From IMG/VR virus record IMGVR_UViG_3300035698_026383, positions 1 to 30,226 of that record: a stretch of DNA of 30,226 bases. One strand, written 5' to 3'. Below the pieces are notes generated by a model, which had not been told where the DNA came from, did no database searches, and was given only the letters and a program-made list of their open reading frames with translations. The DNA comes from a virus. Of the stretch, positions 1-7,442 are shown in pieces. The translations under genes were made by a program, and so were the position numbers. Numbering within the stretch: the first letter of the stretch is position 1; the number at the start of each line of letters is the position of its first letter.

Positions 1-54
1 CATAGAGACCATAGAGACCATAGAGACCATAGAGACCATAGAGACCATAGAGAG
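1..54 (+). repeat. 9-bp tandem repeat array (CATAGAGAC unit)
   Basis: Five perfect copies of the 9-bp unit CATAGAGAC are followed by a sixth ending in G. The array begins at the window edge and may continue upstream. A 9-bp period keeps the reading frame: one frame reads Ile-Glu-Thr repeats ending at a TGA at 62-64, another reads His-Arg-Asp repeats running into the ATG at 61, and the third is closed by TAG in every unit. Identical copies suggest recent slippage expansion. Confidence 0.9.
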
Positions 55-64
55 AATATCATGA
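2..64 (+). CDS. 3' end of an upstream gene with Ile-Glu-Thr repeats (partial)
   Basis: The frame starting at base 2 is open from the window edge and reads IET repeats, then I-E-R-I-S, and stops at TGA 62-64. That stop overlaps the ATG at 61 in an ATGA junction, the arrangement used by several gene pairs in this window (for example 1540-1543 and 11860-11863), so I favour this frame as the coding one. The alternative is the His-Arg-Asp frame, which would run without a break into the small gene at 61. Only about 20 codons are visible and no function can be given. Confidence 0.35.
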   Translation: METIETIETIETIETIERIS

Positions 65-177
65 ATGAGTTTGAGCCAGATGCCATAGCCGATAAAATGG
101 AATTGATTTCTGAAGAAGCAGATCAGAGAGCCATAATTGCTGGTATCACAAAAGTAGCCAGTGAAAAACTGATATAG
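61..177 (+). CDS. Small acidic helical protein, first half of a possibly split gene
   Basis: A 38-codon open frame starts with MNEFEPDA and ends after VASEKLI at a TAG. A purine-rich stretch of the repeat (AGAGAG) lies just upstream as a possible ribosome site, and the ATG overlaps the TGA of the preceding frame. The product is short and acidic and looks helical. The coding potential appears to continue in another frame immediately downstream (171-323), which has no good start of its own, so this is probably the N-terminal half of one protein of about 88 residues. Function is unknown; its place just before the neck genes hints at a small virion or assembly factor, but that is a guess. Confidence 0.4.
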   Translation: MNEFEPDAIADKMELISEEADQRAIIAGITKVASEKLI

Positions 178-182
178 AAGAA

Positions 183-323
183 GTGGGCAGGGTACTGCTA
201 CTGCTTGCCAAATGCGGGATGGGTGCAGTTGAGAAAGTTGCATTACAGAGTCTTGAGGCTTTGAAGGCGGATCAATCTAACATCGATGCTGTGCGTGCCG
301 CGATGGGCAAATTCGTTGCGTGA
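183..323 (+). CDS. Small helical protein, second half of a possibly split gene
   Basis: This frame is open from 165 to a TGA at 321-323. The first conventional start is GTG 183, giving 46 residues, but a purine run (AGAAGAA) abuts it directly with no spacing, so independent initiation looks poor. The peptide (VGRVLLLLAKCGMGAVEKVALQ and onward; split here as VGRVLLLLAKC / GMGAVEKVALQ) is alanine- and leucine-rich and probably alpha-helical. Adding one A to the A5 run at 164-168 would join it to the 61-177 frame and give one coherent protein. Either a frameshift, a real break or a sequencing indel could explain it. Confidence 0.35.
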   Translation: MGRVLLLLAKCGMGAVEKVALQSLEALKADQSNIDAVRAAMGKFVA

Positions 324-380
324 CGCAATTCTGTCTGGGGTACAATTCAAATCTATTTATAGAGACTAGAGGATTATACT

Positions 381-1130
381 ATGGCTATAATGGGACCATC
401 TGAACTCCCCTACATCCTGCAAGTCGATAGCGAGCCGATGAAGAAGTATGTGCTTTCGAAGCTTGGCTGGCCGGTGGTTGAGGTAGAAGTAGGAGAAGAT
501 CAATGGGAGACAGTACTTCGAGTAACTGGTAATTTCATAGCCCATTACTTCTCCAAAGAGCAGATGTTCGGGATGTTTTATACGAATCCTTTGGAGAACA
601 CCTATGACCTGCCAACTGGCGCATACTGGATCCAAGAAGTAGCCTGGGATCCTGTCACCACAATGATTGACCAGATATTTGGTGCAGAGAGCTTCTTGTT
701 TAATATCGGTAATATTACCGGAATCCAGCAGATTCTCACTGATTATCATTTGCTGCAATCTTATCGCCGGTTCAGCCAGCGGCTGCTTGGCAATGAAGGG
801 CACTGGGAAGTATTGGGCGACAATAAGATAAGACTGTACCCCACGCCGAAAGGTTCGTTCCCGGTAGTGGTACTCTATATTCCAGCTATCACCACCTGGC
901 GGACGCCGGCCAATAAGCTTCTGGCAATGGATATGTTATTGGCCGAGACGATGATAATGCTCGGTGCTGCTCGAGGTAAGTTTAGCGGCCTGCCGAGTCC
1001 GGACGGCGGCTCACTGACGCTCGATGGCACTGAGATGAAACAAAAAGGATACGAGCTTCGCGATAAAATAATGGCAGACGCGCTGTTGCTGACTGATGAC
1101 CCGCAAGCGTCGGCGATATATAGGTACTAA
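381..1130 (+). CDS. Neck protein, T4 gp13-like
   Basis: This 249-residue protein is probably a neck subunit that closes the filled head and helps dock the tail. Near the N-terminus (about residues 23-41) it has YVLSKLGWPVVEVEV followed by GEDQ, resembling the start of T4-type gp13 (a CLRKLG-P-V-EI-V-DDQ pattern). The C-terminal half has a helical LLAETMIMLGAARGKF segment and a PSPDGGSLTLDG loop of a kind I associate with myovirus neck proteins. The ATG has an AGAGG about nine bases upstream. A gp14-like and a gp15-like gene follow, the order expected of a neck cluster. Family assignment comes from pattern memory and synteny; gp13 of T4 is somewhat longer. Confidence 0.65.
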   Translation: MAIMGPSELPYILQVDSEPMKKYVLSKLGWPVVEVEVGEDQWETVLRVTGNFIAHYFSKEQMFGMFYTNPLENTYDLPTGAYWIQEVAWDPVTTMIDQIFGAESFLFNIGNITGIQQILTDYHLLQSYRRFSQRLLGNEGHWEVLGDNKIRLYPTPKGSFPVVVLYIPAITTWRTPANKLLAMDMLLAETMIMLGAARGKFSGLPSPDGGSLTLDGTEMKQKGYELRDKIMADALLLTDDPQASAIYRY

Positions 1131-1132
1131 TA

Positions 1133-1543
1133 ATGACTTCCCATTATACAATATCGATGGTGTTGAATGTAATAAGGGGCGATCGCATTTTAGTGCCAGG
1201 TTGCGAGCCGACCTCGACACTAACATCTACGCGCATGATGGCAGAAATGCGGGAGCAGGGGCTATGCTCGTGTGCTATTGTTGAGCTGGCAGATGTATTA
1301 GATGCGATTCCCGGCGCATACACTGAGGTTATCCCCAACTCCGGTCACCAAGGTAGTAGGAAGATCCTGATCCTGCCGCCGCATGACCAGACATGCCCGT
1401 GCTCTACGCGGACTGATTATTACCAGATAATGAGAGACTTGTGTAGAGAAGCTACTGAGGAAGAAGTAGAAGAGCTAATAGGATGTGACTCGTTTTCGAT
1501 TAATTCGTGCGAAGGGGCGCCGCAGTGGAGAGGACAGGTATGA
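1133..1543 (+). CDS. Cysteine-rich protein of unknown function in the neck cluster
   Basis: This 136-residue protein starts two bases after the gp13-like stop and overlaps the next gene by four bases (ATGA at 1540-1543), so it is translated as part of the neck operon. It holds eight cysteines, including two CxC pairs (LCSC and TCPC), unusual for a cytoplasmic virion protein. The C-terminal third is acidic and helical (REATEEEVEELIGCD). The cysteines might bind metal or form disulfides. I do not recognise a family. Confidence 0.7.
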   Translation: MTSHYTISMVLNVIRGDRILVPGCEPTSTLTSTRMMAEMREQGLCSCAIVELADVLDAIPGAYTEVIPNSGHQGSRKILILPPHDQTCPCSTRTDYYQIMRDLCREATEEEVEELIGCDSFSINSCEGAPQWRGQV

Positions 1544-2109
1544 TACATCGTTTTTCCAGAACGGGTGAATCTTCGACGCGCATTGTCCCTAGTCAAAGCC
1601 GCCTAGGGTTTAGGAGTGAGATGGAACGCACTCATCCACTACATCAGCTACATGATGATGCTAGTGCTGACCATGGGTTGGCTGCAAGCATAGCCGATGA
1701 GATAATAAATATTAGTGGCGGCGAGTCATTAGTTTATGCTAGAGCTGAGAGTCAATCGTACGATAACGTGTACGACGAAGAGCCAGATCCAGTATATCGT
1801 CCAGCTAAGATATTGAAAGCTTATTTCCCTCCGCAACCAATAGCTGCTCAGTTGACCCCATGGGGTATTGATGTTGAGAACCAAGCTACTATTGTATTCT
1901 CGAATGAACAGGTTTATCGAGAGTTTGGCGACAGGATGATCATAATCGGCGACGTGATTGAGCTGCCATACAATGCGTCGGGCGTTTCTCCTGATAAATT
2001 TAGGGTACTAAATGCGTTCGATTCGGGGAATTTCCGTTATAATTGGTTATATTGGAGCTGTAATGTCGAGAACCTGACAGATGACATTACTGTGGAGCCA
2101 GATGCCTAA
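1540..2109 (+). CDS. Neck protein, T4 gp14-like
   Basis: This 189-residue protein probably forms the neck ring with the gp13-like protein. The central region (KILKAYFPPQPIAAQLTPWG, then FSNEQVYREFGDRMIIIGDV and IELP at about 128-143) and the final FRYNWLYW segment match the layout of T4 gp14, where a tyrosine-rich strand is followed by an FG-x-x-x-x-D-E-V-x-L segment and then LFEINWVEPY. I chose ATG 1540 because GGAGAGGA lies just upstream and the codon overlaps the preceding stop; an in-frame GTG at 1507 would add 11 residues. It is shorter than T4 gp14 (about 256 residues), the difference being at the C-terminus. Confidence 0.6.
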   Translation: MIHRFSRTGESSTRIVPSQSRLGFRSEMERTHPLHQLHDDASADHGLAASIADEIINISGGESLVYARAESQSYDNVYDEEPDPVYRPAKILKAYFPPQPIAAQLTPWGIDVENQATIVFSNEQVYREFGDRMIIIGDVIELPYNASGVSPDKFRVLNAFDSGNFRYNWLYWSCNVENLTDDITVEPDA

Positions 2110-2398
2110 AGTAGAATCCGACATTAAAACTGCCGATGACTTCGTGGCTGCGGTTGAGGAGTTTAAGGACCTCATTAAGCAACAAGTTGGTAAGGTTGGC
2201 GACCAAATAAATGAGATGATTAAATCGAAGGGGATAAAAGCAGAAAAGGTAGATTTAGAGCCTTTAGATGACGGTGGCTTCACGATTACGATTGATCCTG
2301 GTGATATTAAAAAGGCTGACGAGTTGGGCGTGCGTGAGATGGTAGCCAAAAGTATGCTTATTATGATAAGACAGCGGATGATATCGGAATTTGGATAA
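2102..2398 (+). CDS. Small charged protein of unknown function
   Basis: This 98-residue protein is lysine- and glutamate-rich, with an N-terminal helix (DDFVAAVEEFKDLIKQQVG) and a short beta segment (GGFTITIDPGDI). The ATG at 2102 is preceded by GGAG and overlaps the end of the gp14-like gene by eight bases; an ATG at 2081 would lengthen it by seven residues but has no clear ribosome site. The stop shares a base with the next start (TAATG), so it is coupled to the gp15-like gene. Position suggests a tail-completion or head-tail joining role, without direct evidence. Confidence 0.65.
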   Translation: MPKVESDIKTADDFVAAVEEFKDLIKQQVGKVGDQINEMIKSKGIKAEKVDLEPLDDGGFTITIDPGDIKKADELGVREMVAKSMLIMIRQRMISEFG

Positions 2399-3204
2399 TG
2401 ATATATACATTTGGTAGTCATTTTACATTTGTTAATTTTCCGCGAGGTACGACTCCTCAAGGCGTACCTGGCGCCGCTGTTCAGCCTAATATCCAGATTG
2501 GTCCGGCGGCGCCTGGCATCAGTCAGTTGTCTCATGTTGAACAGGGTCGCACACCAAACACTTGGGAAGAGCACAGAGTTGACTCATCTGACATAGAGGG
2601 CTTTATAGAGCCTGGGTTCCGCTATTTAGATGGTGCGATGAAGAATTATTGGTCGGATATAAGGGTCCCGACTAAGGATGCATATCGCTTTATACGCACC
2701 AAGATCGCAGGCATGAGTCGAAGTTTGCAGATTTGGAATGAAGAGATGAAGCATGGCCGTGTGAAACTGCCCGTTATCTCTATCAGCCGCACTGGCCAGG
2801 ATTTCAACTATGAGAAGTTCACACCACCATATTACCCACTTCGCAGGCGATATGTAAATAAGGCCAAGACGCGAGTTGCGCTGGCTTTTAGGCCAGTTCC
2901 TTACTTTGTTGAATATACGTTGAGCGTATGGGCCGAGCACAAACGAGATGCTGGATATATTTCGTACCAAATTCTTACGCGATTCAATTCGCTCGCTGAG
3001 CTGACGGTGTCTGATGGGCATAGTTATGGGCACGTTCAGATGAAGTTCAAAAGCTCAACCGACGCTAGCGATAAGGAAGCTACTGCAGAGCAGTATGCGA
3101 AAATAAAATATGAAGTAGCGTACACCGCCGAGGCATGGCTATCCTTGCCGGAGAAAGTAATGCCGACTATTGTTGGTGTTGTTCAAGCCACAGAACTGAT
3201 TTAG
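2398..3204 (+). CDS. Tail sheath stabiliser / tail terminator, T4 gp15-like
   Basis: This 268-residue protein probably caps the finished tube and sheath and presents the head-binding surface, as T4 gp15 does. From about residue 120 it follows the gp15 pattern: P-V-I-S-I-S, a bulky FNYEKFTPPYYP loop, then PVPYFVEYTLSVWAEHKRD (about 165-184) and YISYQILTRFNS, matching PIKMIYELSIFTRYEDD and IVEQILPYF in T4, ending with an EAWLSLPEKVMP strand-turn like gp15's GWMYPP. The N-terminal 80 residues are proline/glycine-rich and less alike. It follows the neck genes and precedes the sheath, the expected place. Confidence 0.65.
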   Translation: MIYTFGSHFTFVNFPRGTTPQGVPGAAVQPNIQIGPAAPGISQLSHVEQGRTPNTWEEHRVDSSDIEGFIEPGFRYLDGAMKNYWSDIRVPTKDAYRFIRTKIAGMSRSLQIWNEEMKHGRVKLPVISISRTGQDFNYEKFTPPYYPLRRRYVNKAKTRVALAFRPVPYFVEYTLSVWAEHKRDAGYISYQILTRFNSLAELTVSDGHSYGHVQMKFKSSTDASDKEATAEQYAKIKYEVAYTAEAWLSLPEKVMPTIVGVVQATELI

Positions 3205-3213
3205 GAGACTAAG

Positions 3214-3429
3214 ATGCCTTCAGATGATAGACATGTTGTAATTTCGAATTGTAGCAGACAGATGATCCCGCTTCAAGTACGACCGCCCAAAGGCGATTTC
3301 TTTTATGAAGAACATCAAGTCAGGATTAATCCTGGGAAATCCGTTACGGTTCTCAGAAGGTGGCTTAACATGGCACAGATTGAAAATTGCCGTGGTCGAG
3401 GCGATATCTCAATTGTTGAAGAAAAATAA
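3214..3429 (+). CDS. Small virion-associated protein of unknown function
   Basis: This 71-residue basic protein has a good ribosome site (GGAG, seven bases from ATG). Its core PKGDFFYEEHQVRINPGKSV followed by a T-V-L strand and IENCRGRGDISIVEE reads as a compact beta fold. I have the impression of similar small proteins between tail terminator and sheath genes in other large myoviruses but cannot name a family. It sits directly before the sheath promoter and gene, so a tail role is likely. Confidence 0.65.
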   Translation: MPSDDRHVVISNCSRQMIPLQVRPPKGDFFYEEHQVRINPGKSVTVLRRWLNMAQIENCRGRGDISIVEEK

Positions 3430-3459
3430 TTGAAATCCAATATCCCACTCAAATATAAT
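3430..3459 (+). promoter_or_regulatory. Putative sigma70-type promoter for the tail sheath gene
   Basis: TTGAAA at 3430-3435 is separated by 18 bases from a perfect TATAAT at 3454-3459, 27 bases before the sheath ATG. This is five of six and six of six consensus matches at an acceptable spacing, in one of the few real gaps of the structural operon. A separate promoter for the sheath would fit the need for a very abundant protein. The alternative is that TATAATGCA is part of a phage late-promoter element, since the same nine bases sit 33 bases before the gene at 9396. Confidence 0.5.
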
Positions 3460-3485
3460 GCAGTAGCGATAGACAGGAGCTTACA

Positions 3486-6332
3486 ATGGCGGTTTATTTG
3501 AGCCCAGGAGTATTTACCAGAGAGATCGATCTTAGCGTTTTACCTACGGGTATAGGGGCGTTAAGGCCGGCATTCATCGGCGCCGCCCAGAAGGGCCCAG
3601 TCAATGAGCCTGTGTTGATCACATCTGCACAGAACTTTATTGACACCTTCGGCAACCCATTCGCAGAGAGTTATCTGGGATATGCGGTTATTGCCTATCT
3701 CGAGGAAGGCAGCTCATGCTATGTTCTTCGAGTTGGTGTGCAGTATGTGGAAGGCATGGATGCTGATTTAGCAGAAATTGCCATCGACACATCGGGCGCT
3801 AAGGTTCAAGGATGGGGCCGGGTCCCAGTCTTTACCGGGATTGATGATGGAATTATCAGATTCAGGCGATTGGGCGATGGGGTAGGCGACAATCCTGACC
3901 CGATCGTGACACACAACGCAGGAGTTATAGGCGGCCCCATACTGACAGATGCTTATACCGACGCAGAAGTAACCGATGAGTCAGCAGGTGCCATCACCGC
4001 TACTGTTACATTTAGCAATGAAGCCTACAGTGGGTGTCTAGATGAGGTATTCACGCTATTGATTACCGGTGAGCCTGACCTTACCGGGCCAATAGATGGC
4101 GCAACCTATACTGTCACTGATAGTGGCGGTGATACGATCGTATCAGGTACTCTTGGAGATGGCGGCACAGGGCTCGACAATGAATCTGGCGATATCACTC
4201 TGACCGGCCTTGGGATTACATTCTCGTTTACGGTTACCGGTGAGGTTGGCGTGGGCGATACGATCATCTTCAACGCTGAGCCCGACAACACGTCAATGAC
4301 TGTTATTGTTGAGAATGGGGCTGTCGAGACAATTACTATTGCTCAGGCCACTTATACCAACACAGCAGCATTTATTGCGGCTGTGAACCTTGGGGCTCCA
4401 GCAGATTTTACTGCTGTTGCGTCGACCGACGCTAACACCAATACTGTCCCTGCGATTCAGACGAATACTGCTGGTGAATGGATTCAACTTACCGGCACGT
4501 GTGCGTGTGCTGCTGAACTTGGGGTATCGCAGTGGGTCTACGACATACCGCGAAGCTTCCTGATGGGTGCCGACGCTGGTCCATACAATTTCAGCACTGC
4601 GAATAACCGGGTAGTACTCGATGTTATTGCGTCTGACGAGACGGTACAATTCGATTTTGGCATCCCGACAGTAAGTGGTACGACTGCTATCGCTGTGGCG
4701 GCTGCTATTGATGCCAATGCATTATACCAGGGCACCACTTACTTCGAGTCATTCTCACTCACGATTCCTGGTGGGACTGAGCACGTTGTGATCGTAACGT
4801 CGCAAGCGCGACAGTTCGACCAACTCAGGTTACAAGCCACATTTACTTTCTTGGCATGCCTGCGGCTCGCCGAGGAGCTTGGGATAGCTTTCCCATACAC
4901 TCTGGCCTATAGGTCATTTACGGACTCGCGTACCGCTCTACCAGACGCCAGCACTGTGAATTCCGGTACGCCGGCAAGCTGCGACGCTGGGGCTAGCACT
5001 CAATGTACCGCTGATACTGACTACTACGCGGCCATTGTTGGTTTCTTTGTTGCAAAAACTTCCGGCACGTGGATTGAGGATTACGCGCTTAGTCTTGAAC
5101 TCAACACTGAGGGTGTCGGCGATGTCGCGGGGCGCTGGAAGCTCACAATCAATGATGCCAATGGCGTTACTCACGATCTCATACAGGATGTGAGCTTCGA
5201 TGCGGATGATGATCGGTATGTCGGCAATGTCTTGAATCCAGGGACAACCTTGGGCGGCGTTAATGGCAATGATTTCATCAACTGGGAAGCTAGGCCAGCA
5301 TGGCTCCGCCCCGGCGACACTACTGAGCCTAGCCCAATCCTTAGCAGTGGGTGGGGTTCCGCCAGTCCTGAGAATGGCATCCCAGAAGACGCTGAGGATA
5401 GCTCCGCGTTGGATAGTGAGGTCATTGGTAACCCGGCACTGTCGACTGGAATTTTCGCATTCCAGAACCCTGAGTCGTTCGACTTCAACCTGCTGTTGAC
5501 TCCTGGGTTCGCAAGTGGTCCGGTTATCGCACAGGCTATTCAGTTCTGTGAGAATCGCGGTGACGTGCTTTACCTAGTTGACCCGCCTTTCGGCCTTAGA
5601 CCTCAGCAGGTCATCGATTGGCATAATGGTATGCTGACTAGTGACTTGGCATCTGCACTCAATACTAGCTACGGTGCGTTGTACTGGAGCTGGTTGAAGG
5701 TCAATGACTTGTTCAATGGCGGGACGATTTGGATTCCACCGTCTGGCTCTGTTGCGGCAGTTTTTGCTCGCACTGAACGTGTTACGGAACAATGGTTTGC
5801 GCCTGCAGGCCTTAATCGCGGGCGTCTGCTTACTGCCATCGATATTGAATACAACCCGACGCAGGGTGAACGTGATGCCCTGTATGGTAGCGGTAACGCT
5901 GTTAATGCTATCGTAAACTTCACCCAGCAGGGAATTACGGTTTGGGGTCAGAGGACGTTGCAGCGTTCCTCGACAGCTCTAGACCGCGTGAATGTTCGGA
6001 TGCTGATGATATTCTTGAAAAAGAATCTGACCCGGACACTTCGTTCGTTCGTTTTTGAGCAGAATGATTCGGTTACGAGGTCGCAGGTCACAAACACAAT
6101 ACGACCGTTCCTGGGCGATATTGCGGCTAGGCGTGGCTTAGAAGCTTACAACGTCGTTTGTGATGAAACCAATAATACGCCAGAGCGCATTGATCGTAAC
6201 GAGCTGTGGGTAAGCGTGTTCTTGAAGCCAACTAGAGTTGCCGAGTTTATTGTGCTGAATCTGGTAGTTCTGCGTACTGGCGCTAATTTCGGTGCACAAG
6301 AAGTACTAGCCGCTGGCGGCGTAGTAGTCTAA
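3486..6332 (+). CDS. gp18: Tail sheath protein with a large inserted domain, T4 gp18-like
   Basis: This 948-residue protein is the contractile sheath subunit. The N-terminus (YLSPGVFTREIDLS, then AFIGAAQKGPVNEPVLITS and SYVLRV-type strand) and the C-terminal third from about residue 660 (FDFNLLLTPG, VIAQAIQFCENRGDVLYLVD, WIPPSGSVAAVFART, GITVWGQRTL, VNVRMLMIFLKKNL and LWVSVFLKPT) are the classic sheath core that forms the interlocking mesh. It is much longer than T4 gp18 (659). The extra length lies at about 115-640 and is rich in Thr, Gly, Asp and Val, with beta repeats and two similar segments at about 278-347 and 381-465, each ending in an AELG motif. These are probably exposed on the outside of the tail. 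AGGAG precedes the ATG. Confidence 0.95.
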   Translation: MAVYLSPGVFTREIDLSVLPTGIGALRPAFIGAAQKGPVNEPVLITSAQNFIDTFGNPFAESYLGYAVIAYLEEGSSCYVLRVGVQYVEGMDADLAEIAIDTSGAKVQGWGRVPVFTGIDDGIIRFRRLGDGVGDNPDPIVTHNAGVIGGPILTDAYTDAEVTDESAGAITATVTFSNEAYSGCLDEVFTLLITGEPDLTGPIDGATYTVTDSGGDTIVSGTLGDGGTGLDNESGDITLTGLGITFSFTVTGEVGVGDTIIFNAEPDNTSMTVIVENGAVETITIAQATYTNTAAFIAAVNLGAPADFTAVASTDANTNTVPAIQTNTAGEWIQLTGTCACAAELGVSQWVYDIPRSFLMGADAGPYNFSTANNRVVLDVIASDETVQFDFGIPTVSGTTAIAVAAAIDANALYQGTTYFESFSLTIPGGTEHVVIVTSQARQFDQLRLQATFTFLACLRLAEELGIAFPYTLAYRSFTDSRTALPDASTVNSGTPASCDAGASTQCTADTDYYAAIVGFFVAKTSGTWIEDYALSLELNTEGVGDVAGRWKLTINDANGVTHDLIQDVSFDADDDRYVGNVLNPGTTLGGVNGNDFINWEARPAWLRPGDTTEPSPILSSGWGSASPENGIPEDAEDSSALDSEVIGNPALSTGIFAFQNPESFDFNLLLTPGFASGPVIAQAIQFCENRGDVLYLVDPPFGLRPQQVIDWHNGMLTSDLASALNTSYGALYWSWLKVNDLFNGGTIWIPPSGSVAAVFARTERVTEQWFAPAGLNRGRLLTAIDIEYNPTQGERDALYGSGNAVNAIVNFTQQGITVWGQRTLQRSSTALDRVNVRMLMIFLKKNLTRTLRSFVFEQNDSVTRSQVTNTIRPFLGDIAARRGLEAYNVVCDETNNTPERIDRNELWVSVFLKPTRVAEFIVLNLVVLRTGANFGAQEVLAAGGVVV

Positions 6333-6348
6333 ATAACAAGGAGCCATC

Positions 6349-6879
6349 ATGCCAGGTTTTATGATTGATAACGGACAGGGCGGTCAGCCCAACTCGCTTG
6401 CCGAGGTCAGACGTACACACAGGTGGGTCTTTGAGACCCTTGGAACGCTCACCGACCGGAAGGTATGGCTTGTGCTTAAATCAGCATCTAGGCCTTCAAT
6501 AACTTTCGAAGAGCCCCCAATGCACCACAACCAAGAGCAGATCTACTTTGCCGGCAAGCACACGTGGGAGCCGCTTGCTTTGGCGTGGTATGATGTGGAA
6601 CAAGAACCAGATGTCTCGAAGGCTATGTGGGACTGGTTAGAGATCTGCATGCCGCTGGCAGACGCTGGTACAGCAGCCAACGTAACTACTCCGAAGGTAT
6701 ACAAAGAGCCGGTCGCTGAGTTGCGAATGCTCGATGGTGCCGGGGTTAAATCAGAGGCCTGGAAGGTGCACAACGGCTGGCCTCAAGCAATTAACTGGAA
6801 TGCATTGGACTATAGTGCCAGTGATTTGCAGCTTATCGAAGTAAAGTATCGATTTGATCGAGCCGTCAGGATCGACTAA
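6349..6879 (+). CDS. gp19: Tail tube protein, gp19-like paralogue 1
   Basis: This 176-residue protein is of the T4 gp19 / contractile tail tube family. It opens with MPGF, has the beta pattern RTHRWVFETLG, the IYFAGKHTWEPLALAWYD segment at about 65-82 and a C-terminal WKVHNGWPQAINWNALDYS followed by an L-I-E-V-K-Y-R-F strand. These match the hexamer-forming core of tube proteins. AGGAGCC stands before the ATG. Being first after the sheath, it is the likeliest major tube subunit, but two paralogues follow and I cannot tell from sequence which is most used. Confidence 0.9.
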   Translation: MPGFMIDNGQGGQPNSLAEVRRTHRWVFETLGTLTDRKVWLVLKSASRPSITFEEPPMHHNQEQIYFAGKHTWEPLALAWYDVEQEPDVSKAMWDWLEICMPLADAGTAANVTTPKVYKEPVAELRMLDGAGVKSEAWKVHNGWPQAINWNALDYSASDLQLIEVKYRFDRAVRID

Positions 6880-6895
6880 GGCCAGTTAGGATGAA

Positions 6896-7435
6896 ATGCC
6901 TGGTTTCAGCATCAATGGTAGTAGGGGCCCAGACCCGAATATAGAGCCATATCGGGCTCATAGGTGGCATTTCTATTTTGCAAGCGTGCTGGACCTCACA
7001 GATGTCGAGCTATACGCGATGACGTGTCAGCGCCCTTCTGTCGATTTCGATACGATAACAATTCACAATCAGCAGACTCGTATCAATATGCCTGGTAAGT
7101 ATAAGTGGAATCCCATTAGCGTGAAATTCTATGAAATGCAACAAGGTGGGTTTTCATCTGCGCGTGCGATGTTTGATTATTGGGCTGGTGGGAATAACTC
7201 AGTTCTTGATTTTCAAACTAATACACTAACTAGTGATTTTAGAACGACTACGAGGGTAGCTCTCGAATCCGGCGATGGTGTTGGTACGCATGCATATGAG
7301 TTATTTAATACGTGGCCTTCTAAAATAGCACCATCGGAATTAAGTTATTCTAGCAGTGATTTGACGACAATACAAGTGACACTAACATACGATTCTGCAC
7401 GAGAAGATGGTAGCTTGGCAGGTTTAGTATCGTGA
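6896..7435 (+). CDS. Tail tube protein, gp19-like paralogue 2
   Basis: This 179-residue protein shares with its neighbour the MPGF start, the YRAHRWHFYF strand, INMPGKYKWNPISVKFYEM at about 63-81 and a C-terminal ELFNTWPSKIAPSELSYSSS. It is diverged elsewhere, so the duplication is old. I used ATG 6896 because GGATGA lies just upstream and the resulting N-terminus aligns with the paralogues; an out-of-frame ATG lies at 6891. It could be an alternative tube ring, a tip or terminal ring subunit, or a second major tube protein. Confidence 0.85.
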   Translation: MPGFSINGSRGPDPNIEPYRAHRWHFYFASVLDLTDVELYAMTCQRPSVDFDTITIHNQQTRINMPGKYKWNPISVKFYEMQQGGFSSARAMFDYWAGGNNSVLDFQTNTLTSDFRTTTRVALESGDGVGTHAYELFNTWPSKIAPSELSYSSSDLTTIQVTLTYDSAREDGSLAGLVS

Positions 7436-7442
7436 GATAATT

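Noticed and set aside
316-328. TTGCGT-G-ACGCAA inverted repeat as a terminator
   Set aside because: The central single base cannot form a hairpin loop and no T-run follows; it overlaps the stop codon of the small gene and is short enough to be chance.
366-803. 145-residue minus-strand frame opposite the gp13-like gene
   Set aside because: It is a shadow of a gene with family motifs and a ribosome site; its own product has no recognisable features.
1507-1539. Upstream GTG start for the gp14-like gene
   Set aside because: It lacks a ribosome site and overlaps the preceding gene by 37 bases; ATG 1540 has GGAGAGGA and the ATGA junction.
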